Positions 56,042-64,000 of a stretch of 64,000 nt of DNA are shown here, in pieces (positions within the stretch are counted from its first letter, which is position 1; every line of letters starts with the position of its first letter). A program made the translations under genes and the position numbers. Under the pieces are notes generated by a model. That model saw only the letters and a program-made list of their open reading frames with translations. It ran no database searches and was not told the origin of the DNA. Location of the stretch: positions 1,550,001 through 1,614,000 of the forward strand of contig CAWUHX010000035.1 in the NCBI GenBank assembly GCA_963922205.1, read 5' to 3'. This DNA is from Romanomermis culicivorax. Its lineage: Eukaryota > Nematoda > Enoplea > Mermithida > Mermithidae.

Positions 56042-57190
56042 CAACCTGGCCTGTGCAAAAAAACCCTGATGTACACAAGACGGAACGCACACTGTTTTTT
56101 CCACATTTGCACTATAATGTGGAAAAAAAATCTGGAATGTGGAAAAAATTTTTGAGGTCTTTCTACAATTGTGGAAGAAAAATTTGAGGTTTTCATATTG
56201 AAAAGATGCATTTTGGTGCATTTTAAGAGGTCCAAATCTCAAAAATTTCCGGCGCTTCGCGCCGGTTATAACTTTAATAATCATCATTATTTATTAAGTA
56301 GCTCAGGCGCGGCTTTTATCATGTCTACCTTTATTTATCACTCAATTTATAATAGTTTTCATCATCTTAAACGTATTATCTCATGTTTTAATTGGTAATC
56401 TTCAATAATTTATCATGATATTTAAGGAAGATTCGCATTTTTTCCTTTTGAGAAAGATCAAGTCCCTATGCTTTCTGATGCGCTTATTTCTTTGCTAACG
56501 TAAAATCAATTCAAAAGCTTCATGGAAATATTTTTTCCGAAATTTATACTTTTCTTACTCATATATTTTCGACCAAGAGAGTTTACAAATCAATTACAGA
56601 TCTTAAAATTTTTCAAGTAAAATTCTAGAAATTACGACTTTTGAACACCAAATTGGAATATAATTCTTGAAATAAATGTTCTGAAAATTGATTTTCCAGC
56701 GTCGCAGAATGTCAATATAACCAAAAAATTTTCCGGCGCTTCGCGCCGGAAAGGTTACCATCTTTTTTGGGCTTTCACTTGTCATCATAGAGGACTTGAC
56801 CACCAATTTCTCATGCAATTCAAAGTCAATTATGCTCTTGGATAGTTTGCTTGAAAATTTATTCCACAATGCTTGTAGATTAGGCTTCAAAGTCGAGCTT
56901 TTCAATTTTTTCTTCAATTTTAATGAATTAACTTCCCTAAAAACACCGGAAGGCTTGAAAAAGCTCAAAAACAGTGCGATAAAGCGTCTGTGAGCATTTT
57001 CAAGCAAAGAAACGAGGATTTTCAGGCGAAAAAAAAATTTTCCACATGTGAAAAAAAAATTTGACCCCTTTCCACATTTTTGTGGAAAGAAGTTCGTGGA
57101 AAAAAACCGTGGGAACCAGCGTTTTTTTTTTGTGCACAGACATTTGTGCCAATTGGCACAAGAGGCCAAAAAAATTTGTGCCAATGGCAC
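56042..57190. repeat. longest copy of the GC-hairpin family (about 1.1 kb)
   Basis: In order: CCTGTGCAAAAAAACCCTG, GTGGAAAAAAAATCTGG, GAAAAGATGCATTTTGGTGC, the hairpin CCGGCGCTTCGCGCCGG (near 56250), TTTTCCAGCGTCGCAGAATG, a second identical hairpin (near 56735), ACTTGTCATCATAGAGGAC, AAGCGTCTGTGAGCATTTT, and a terminal TTTTTGTGCACAG with the palindrome TGTGCCAATTGGCACA at 57145-57160. The ends are loosely inverted (CTGTGCAAAAAAACC against CTGTGCACAAAAAAAAAACG), suggesting a DNA transposon. Frames across it are non-coding. Confidence 0.65.
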
Positions 57191-57500
57191 AAAAAATTTT
57201 ATTTTACTAGAGACATACTGAAAACTGCAGAAAAGTTTTAGGCCAAAAGTTTGATAAAAAGTTATTGTTTAACGCATTAATTTTTTGTAAAAATCGTGCC
57301 CATTCTATTTTTCAGCTAATCATGTCAGTGAGAAGAGAAAAAACTGTGCAACAAAATAGTTCACGAAATCCCAAAAAGAAATGGAATGCTGAGACAATTT
57401 AAATAGCTCTAGGATTGTTCAGGAAGTACAAATAGATTCAATTTTCGACTACGAACGAATATCTATGTTATGTATGTATATTTAACAACCATGTAAAGAC

Positions 57501-57749
57501 CATACCTGTAAGACCTCCGACCAGTTGGGCGGGGGGGGGGGGGGGTAAAATCCGAAATTTGGGGGGGGGGGGGGGGGTACGAAAAAGTCGAAATTTTTCC
57601 CAAAAAAGGCCAAAAAACATACACTCTTTTGAAATTTTTTTCCAAACTGGGGGGGGGGGGGTTGGGGGGGGAAAATGATTTTGGGTACAGGGTTGGCCAA
57701 GTTGAAGGGGTCCCCCCCCCCCCAACCCCCTCCCCCAAGCACAGGTATG
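57501..57749. mobile_element. G/C-run hAT MITE, CATACCTGT type (249 bp)
   Basis: Ends CATACCTGT and ACAGGTATG, flanked by GTAAAGAC on both sides (57493-57500 and 57750-57757, 8/8). The body is made of long G and C homopolymers between AAAAAGTCGAAATTTTTCCC-like segments. The apparent Pro/Gly-rich reading frames are by-products of these runs. Confidence 0.9.
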
Positions 57750-57954
57750 GTAAAGACTAGAGAAAATAAAATCGAAAATCGTGTCAATTTTCGATCGAAA
57801 CATTGTGCCATTATCACACGTCGATTCAGGTGATAATTGAATATTTTGTATTCCGGAACAGATAGCTCCAAAAATATTACAAATCGGGAAAAAAAACAAA
57901 AGCAGATTCAGAACCAGCATTCTTTTTCCGACCAGAAAATTTAAGTTTCGTATG

Positions 57955-58209
57955 CATACCTGTACTTGGGGGTGGGGTTGAGGGGGGCCCCCCCCCAACT
58001 CTTGGCCAACCCGAGTACCCAAAATCATTCCCCCCCAACCCCCCCCCCCCCCCCAGTTGGGAAAAAAATTAAAAAAATCTGCCAAAAAGTGTATGTTTTT
58101 TTGGCCTCTTTTTGGGAAAAATTTCGACTTTTTCCTACCCCCCCCCCCAAAAATTTTCGGATTTACCCCCCCCTCCCTAACTGGTCGCCCGGAGGGTCTT
58201 ACAGGTATG
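57955..58209. mobile_element. G/C-run hAT MITE, opposite orientation (255 bp)
   Basis: Ends CATACCTGT and ACAGGTATG, flanked by TTCGTATG on both sides (57947-57954 and 58210-58217, 8/8). It is the same family as 57501-57749 but inverted, only 205 bp away. Confidence 0.9.
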
Positions 58210-58217
58210 TTCGTATG

Positions 58218-59215
58218 GTAGAGTCCATTAAGACGTAATCTAATGGGAGAACCCGCACTGAAAAGTTTCGTAACTATCATAGCGGAATTTGAAATTTTTG
58301 ACTACAGTAAATCATGATGTCAAAATGAAAAAACGCGAGTGATATTCAAATATCGCACGCCTGGAATTGGTTACTTCTTTGCTGAGATAATGTAATTAAC
58401 CGGAATACTTTTTATTTCGTTATTACTGTGGCAACGCTGTAACAAATGTTGATTTCTCCGCTTATGATTCACGTGATCAACGATATCGATTTTTCTATTT
58501 GAATCAATCAAACAGAAAAAGTAACAAACAATTTCAGTTTTAAATTCGAATCTGACTGAACGAAGAGAGAATATTCAGAACTTCTTTTCACTCATCATTC
58601 TTGACAGCCTATAAAGTTTGCTGCTACGATACTAATACACTGTTCAAAGAGAAATCGTTCGCGTTCGGGTCGACGCGGAGCGCCGAAAAATTTTTGCATT
58701 TTCAGCCCCTACGACGTCTAAAAATCAAGGAAATTTAATGTTTGACCAGCCAAAAATTTGTGCCAATTGGCACAAACGCTCAAAATTTTTTGTGTCATTC
58801 CAAATTTTTTTGTGCCAAAAACCATGCTTTTTTTGGCACTAAAAAAAACATTAACGCATGATTTTGTATCATATAAACTACAGTAAATCCTCAACAGTTG
58901 CCACAAAATCAGTAACACTCCCCTACTTGATTACTGTATGCAGCATAAATGAAAATAATCAACTCTGTTATAGATGATAGTGATGCTATAATTAATGATA
59001 TAGAATACGTAGAACGTGCTAACTCTTATAATATTCTTCTCTTGAATTACTTCTATAGTCTGTTTAGTATAAAATGCTTCTAAATGGAAAAATGACGAGA
59101 AAATAGTTTCCCTATCAAAGTCGTTTACACTGAGCTATTACATTGTCGCCCCAACCGAGAAAGCCTTCTTTATTGAAAACATACAATTCTTTCTATCATA
59201 TATACAGTTGACCGG
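58218..59215. other. intergenic; palindrome-bearing repeat fragment
   Basis: No gene seen. TGTGCCAATTGGCACA (58759-58774) and GTGCCAAAAACCATGC followed by TTTGGCAC resemble the ends of the 52952-53813 and 56042-57190 repeats. A GACGCGGAGCGCCG hairpin sits near 58672. Confidence 0.4.
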
Positions 59216-59217
59216 TT

Positions 59218-59350
59218 CCCTGACATGCTTTCATGGGCTGTTATGGCTTTTAAGGCTTTCATGGTGTTTAGGGCCTTCATGGTGCTTAAAGCTTACTTGG
59301 CGTTTAAGGCCTTGGCGTAAGGCTTTTATGGCGTTTATGGTTTCTACTTA
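59218..59350. repeat. short minisatellite, GGCTTTCATGGTGTTTA-like
   Basis: About seven degenerate 17-20 bp units such as GGCTTTCATGGTGTTTAGGG and GGCTTTTATGGCGTTTATGG lie head to tail. Confidence 0.65.
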
Positions 59351-60086
59351 GAATTTGTGGCCTTTAAGTAAATTAATGCCTAAGAAATTAAAATGTTAAA
59401 AGTTTACGGTCATAGTTCAAGTTTTTAATTATTTTAATTACTTGTCATCATAATATTCGAATAACTTGCGTGCTTCAACGAAATGTGAAAACGGGTAGAC
59501 ATAATAGTTCACAAATTGTATTCGAAAACGAAACCACTTTCTGAACGCAGAAACAAAAACAAAAACAAAAAAATCGCTCATGATTATTGCACATTGACAA
59601 AAATGATGCAAAAATAGAATCATTTTCTTTCTGTATTTTGTCTAAACGAAATTTGGGCCGAAGAAAAAATGACAAATTTGTAGAAAGCAGGATGCGTACT
59701 GTATTTTTCCTGTTTACTAAATATTCATACTGTATTTTTCAAGTTTACCGTAGCTTTTGTGAAAGCAGGATGCTTACCGTATTTTTTGAAGTATACTTTA
59801 GCTTTTCACTGTATTTTTGCAGTTTACTGTAGCTTTTTGCTATAATTTTTGCAGGTTACTGTAGCTTTATTTTTTCATGTGATATTTCTGTTTTTATTGT
59901 TGTTTTTTGTGCTGCTTTTGTTTTTTCCGCTTTTTTTCCTAGTCCTTGTTTTTTTGTGCATATTTTCTCGCCCTATTATACTCGAAAAATCGCGACAGGG
60001 TCTCTCAAAAAATATTTCTCTTGTAATTTTTTATTGATGTTTTTTCCAAATTTGTATAAAAATAATGTGGATTTTTCAGTTGTTGC
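59351..60086. other. intergenic, no gene; T-rich short repeats
   Basis: Repeated phrases such as GTATTTTTCAAGTTTACCGT and GTTTACTGTAGCTTTTTGC occur four times at 59690-59870. No exon is supported. Confidence 0.45.
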
Positions 60087-61165
60087 ACAAAATTTGAGGA
60101 TAATATCAAAATTTTGATCATTGAAATCAAATTTTGTTTCTGAAGATCAAAAATTGATTCAGAAAATCACATTAAACTTCAAAATATGATTCCAAAAATT
60201 CTAAATTTGATTTAGCAAATTAAAATTTTGATACTGAAAATCACAACGAAAAACAAAAACTGATTCGCATAGTTGCATTGAAAATGAAAATTTGAGCCTA
60301 GAAGTCAATTAAAAATCAAAAATTCATTCTGAAAATCAAATTGAAATTCAAAATTTAATTTTTAAAACGCAAAATTTGATTCTGAAAATTCTAAATTGGA
60401 TTATAAAAATCAAAATTTTGATGATAATAGATCACATTAAAAATCAAAATTTGATTATGAACTTGATTCTGAAAATCAAAATTTTCATCTAAAAAATCAC
60501 GTTAAAAATCAATGTTTGATTCTGAAAATCAAATTTTGTCTCTGAAAACCACATTTAAGATCAAAATTTGACTAAAAATCACAGTTTTATTGTGAAAAAA
60601 TAAAAATTTGATCTGGAAAAATCAAAATATCATCTTGAAATTAAAAAGTCAGAATTTAAACCTAAAAACCCAATTAAAAAAAGGTTCTTTAATAATGTGG
60701 ATTTTTTCGAGGTTTTCGCAAAAAACTCGAGGATCAGATCAAAGTTTTAAATCATAAAATCAAAATTAAAATTTGATCATAAATTTAATTCTGAAAATCA
60801 CATTAAAATTTAAAATTTGATTTTGTAAATCAAACATCAAAATTTGATCATAACAATCAAAAATTGAAATTTGAGCCTAAAAATTGTTCTAAAATCAAAA
60901 TTTGATTCTCAAATTCAACACGAAGATCAAAATTTGATTCTCAGAAAAAATTAGTTTGATCCTGGGATGTCAAAAATCAATACTTGATCCTGAAAATCAA
61001 AAAAAAAGGAAACTTTGATCTCAAGACTCCAAAGATCAGAACTTGATTTTCAGAATGCAAAATCGAAATTTCATCTTCAAAATTAAAAAACAAAATTCGA
61101 GCCTCAAAAAACCAATTAAAAATCAAAATTTGGTTCTCAGAAATCATAAGTTGAGCTTAAAAAAT
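60087..61165. repeat. about 1.1 kb degenerate AAAATCAAAATTTGATTC minisatellite
   Basis: Variants of (A)AAATCAAAATTTGATTCTG, with its core near-palindrome ATCAAAATTTGAT, repeat almost continuously with a period of about 20-30 bp and many insertions and deletions. It is non-coding. Confidence 0.8.
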
Positions 61166-61535
61166 CTATTTGAAGACGTTGTTACACTTTTCTATTTGAT
61201 GAAAGCATTGCATAAAAAACTGACTACAGTAACATATTTTACTCGAAAAATAGTAATGGTTAATAAGTAAGCTCAACCAATTCTACTACACAAAAACAGC
61301 ATATTCACTCAAACTATAAGCCATATGCTTATTCACTCAAACTATAAGCCAATGAGCTCGCTTAAAAGCTGAAAAAGGGCGGAGTCTCAGCTTGCTTTGA
61401 TCTCTGAGTGTTGTAACTATTCAGTATTCACTCCTGCTCTTAGCTTGTGGTCACCTTTATTATTGTTTTTGTTTTTTCCAACACTATGTCTATTGTGTCA
61501 AAGATTTCAAGAACTTCTTTGAAATCATTGGATGA

Positions 61536-61694
61536 TTGGATCAAATTACTGACAAAGCTTTGGACACTGAGGCCGTTTCAGATATTGATAGTGACAGGGC
61601 TAAAACCCCTGGAGGCGATTTAGATGATGACGGCAACAAAAGTGTAGCCAGCGATGGTAGTGCCCTCAGCAACAAGAGCTTTTCCCTCTTCTAG
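61536..61694 (+). CDS. possible 3'-terminal exon of an unknown gene, next to the gap
   Basis: An open frame of about 52 codons ending at TAG 61692-61694 encodes an acidic, Ser-rich tail (DTEAVSDIDSDRAKTPGGDL, then ASDGSALSNKSFSLF). Its base composition and lack of repeats differ from all the surrounding DNA. I do not recognise it, no clear acceptor fixes its 5' end, and the gap begins 6 bp after the stop. It may be a real terminal exon or chance. Confidence 0.25.
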   Translation: MDQITDKALDTEAVSDIDSDRAKTPGGDLDDDGNKSVASDGSALSNKSFSLF

Positions 61695-61699
61695 GAAAT

Positions 61700-61799
61700 N
61701 NNNNNNNNNNNNNNNNNNNNNNNNNNNNNNNNNNNNNNNNNNNNNNNNNNNNNNNNNNNNNNNNNNNNNNNNNNNNNNNNNNNNNNNNNNNNNNNNNNN
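61700..61799. other. scaffold gap of exactly 100 N
   Basis: A run of 100 N, the conventional placeholder for a gap of unknown size. The contigs on either side need not be adjacent in the genome. Confidence 0.99.
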
Positions 61800-61824
61800 A
61801 GCAGTGGTATCAACGCAGAGTACT
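61800..61824. other. residual SMART-type amplification adapter
   Basis: Directly after the gap the sequence reads AGCAGTGGTATCAACGCAGA followed by GTAC, the well-known SMART/SMARTer oligonucleotide minus its first base. It is synthetic sequence left at a contig or read end. Confidence 0.95.
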
Positions 61825-64000
61825 CCATAGCACTTCCCCCCCCCAATTACATTATGATTTCATGCAACCTGGCCTGTGCAAAAAAACCCTGATGTACACA
61901 AGACGGAACGCACACTGTTTTTTTCCACATTTGCACTATAATGTGGAAAAAAAATCTGGAATGTGGAAAAAATTTTTGAGGTCTTTCTACAATTGTGGAA
62001 GAAAAATTTGAGGTTTTCATATTGAAAAAGATGCATTTTGGTGCATTTTAAGAGGTCCAAATCTCAAAAATTTCCGGCGCTTCGCGCCGGTTATAACTTT
62101 AATAATCATCATTATTTATTAAGTAGCTCAGGCGCGGCTTTTATCATGTCTACCTTTATTTATCACTCAATTATAATAGTTTTCATCATCTTAAACGTAT
62201 TATCTCATGTTTTAATTGGTAATCTTCAATAATTTATCATGATATTTAAGGAAGATTCGCATTTTTTCCTTTTGAGAAAGATCAAGTCCCTATGCTTTCT
62301 GATGCGCTTATTTCTTTGCTAACGTAAAATCAATTCAAAAGCTTCATGGAAATATTTTTCCGAAATTTATACTTTTCTTACTCATATATTTTCGACCAAG
62401 AGAGTTTACAAATCAATTACAGATCTTAAAATTTTTCAAGTAAAATTCTAGAAATTACGACTTTGAACACCAAATTGGAATATAATTGTTGAAATAAATG
62501 TTCTGAAAATTGATTTTCCAGCGTCGCAGAATGTCAATATAACCAAAAATTTTCCGGCGCTTCGCGCCGGAAAGGTTACCATCTTTTTTGGGCTTTCACT
62601 TGTCATCATAGAGGACTTGACCACCAATTTCTCATGCAATTCAAAGTCAATTATGCTCTTGGATAGTTTGCTTGAAAATTTATTCCACAATGCTTGTAGA
62701 TTAGGCTTCAAAGTCGAGCTTTTCAATTTTTTCTTCAATTTTAATGAATTAACTTCCCTAAAAACACCGGAAGGCTTGAAAAGCTCAAAAACAGTGCGAT
62801 AAAGCGTCTGTGAGCATTTTCAAGCAAAGAAACGAGGATTTTCAGGCGAAAAAAAAAAATTTTCCACATGTGAAAAAAAAATTTGACCCCTTTCCACATT
62901 TTTGTGGAAAGAAGTTCGTGGAAAAAAACCGTGGGAACCAGCGTTTTTTTTTTGTGCACAGACATTTGTGCCAATTGGCACAAGAGGCCAAAAAAATTTG
63001 TGCCAATGGCACAAAAAATTTTATTTTACTAGAGACATACTGAAAACTGCAGAAAAGTTTTAGGCCAAAAGTTTGATAAAAAGTTATTGTTTAACGCATT
63101 AATTTTTTGTAAAAATCGTGCCCATTCTATTTTTCAGCTAATCATGTCAGTGAGAAGAGAAAAAACTGTGCAACAAAATAGTTCACGAAATCCCAAAAAG
63201 AAATGAATGCTGAGACAATTTAAATAGCTCTAGGATTGTTCAGGAAGTACAAATAGATTCAATTTTCGACTACGAACGAAATATCTATGTTATGTATGTA
63301 TATTTAACAACCATGTAAAGACCATACCTGTAAGACCTCCGACCAGTTGGGCGGGGGGGGGGGTAAATCCGAAATTTGGGGGGGGGGGTACGAAAAAGTC
63401 GAATTTTTCCCAAAAAAGGCCAAAAAACATACACTCTTTTGAAATTTTTTCCAAACTGGGGGGGGGGGGGTTGGGGGGAAAATGATTTTGGGTACAGGGT
63501 TGGCCAAGTTGAAGGGGTCCCCCCCCCCCAACCCCCTCCCCCAAGCACAGGTATGGTAAAGACTAGAGAAAATAAAATCGAAAATCGTGTCAATTTTCGA
63601 TCGAAACATTGTGCCATTATCACACGTCGATTCAGGTGATAATTGAATATTTTGTATTCCGGAACAGATAGCTCCAAAAATATTACAAATCGGGAAAAAA
63701 AACAAAAGCAGATTCAGAACCAGCATTCTTTTTCCGACCAGAAAATTTAAGTTTCGTATGCATACCTGTACTTGGGGGGGGGTTGAGGGGGGCCCCCCCC
63801 AACTTGGCCAACCCAGTACCCAAAACATTCCCCCCCAACCCCCCCCCCACCAGTTGGGAAAAAATTAAAAAAATCTGCCAAAAAGTGTATGTTTTTTTGG
63901 CCTTTTTTGGGAAAAATTTCGACTTTTTCCTACCCCCCCCCCCCAAAAATTTTCGGATTTACCCCCCCTCCCTAACTGGTCGCCCGGAGGTCTTACAGGT
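61825..64000. repeat. near-identical second copy of 56002-58206 (likely artefactual)
   Basis: The whole stretch repeats 56002-58206 in order. It includes the right arm and flank of the 55632-56033 MITE, the 1.1 kb GC-hairpin repeat, the first G/C-run MITE (here 63323-63555) with its GTAAAGAC flanks, and the second MITE from 63761, cut by the window end. Differences are mostly homopolymer lengths. Sharing all three insertion sites shows that it is the same locus, not independent insertions. Confidence 0.93.

Noticed and set aside
57468-58280. Long minus-strand Pro/Gly-rich open frames, up to 270 codons
   Set aside because: They run through two G/C-homopolymer MITEs, and their frame depends on the length of uncertain homopolymers; the second copy at 63.3 kb gives different frames.
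61825-64000. A genuine recent segmental duplication
   Set aside because: It starts immediately after a gap and a synthetic adapter, shares every insertion site with 56002-58206, and differs mainly in homopolymer length.

Overview
The window looks like a repeat-choked nuclear genome segment from an invertebrate animal. It is strongly AT-rich, has spliceosomal GT-AG introns, and contains a complete novel-type protein kinase C with the animal C2-C1-C1-kinase layout. I cannot name the species. All exon models were built by hand from reading frames, splice sites and phase, without transcript or database support.

Layout. 0.8-1.7 kb (+): two phase-compatible exons of an unrecognised arginine-rich and acidic protein, broken by an in-frame TAA. 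3.05-8.42 kb (+): a UPF1-like superfamily 1 helicase gene. Eleven exons give an 830-residue protein ending at a TGA at 6507, but the same frame runs through that TGA and across five more phase-consistent exons for another 304 residues. 8.7-12 kb: a degenerate ~300 bp tandem satellite, a ~118 bp tandem repeat and a GATCCGGATC-rich block. 14.77-35.07 kb (-): a complete 15-exon protein kinase C epsilon-type gene (740 residues) whose introns are packed with mobile elements. 35-64 kb: intergenic or unassigned DNA made almost entirely of non-autonomous DNA transposons, dispersed repeats carrying a GC-rich hairpin, minisatellites and a decayed LINE reverse transcriptase.

The mobile fraction is dominated by hAT-type elements with terminal inverted repeats and 8 bp target duplications. 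Many could be delimited precisely. One PKC intron holds a four-deep nest (16129-18424), with a target duplication recognisable at each level and a second element copy at 36.2-36.9 kb that preserves the empty site. Other well-bounded elements are a 524 bp inverted-repeat element with 9 bp target duplications that carries a tRNA-like sequence (47185-47708), a TA-flanked mariner-like element (32617-33381), a Harbinger-like element (39126-39299), and a 2.0 kb hAT (41592-43614). hAT transposase remnants are seen at 16.2-16.5 kb and 44.9-45.1 kb.

Assembly caution. A 100-N gap at 61700-61799 is followed at once by a sequence matching the SMART cDNA/PCR adapter, and then by a near-identical second copy (61825-64000) of 56002-58206. 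This is almost certainly an artefactual or allelic duplication, not biology.
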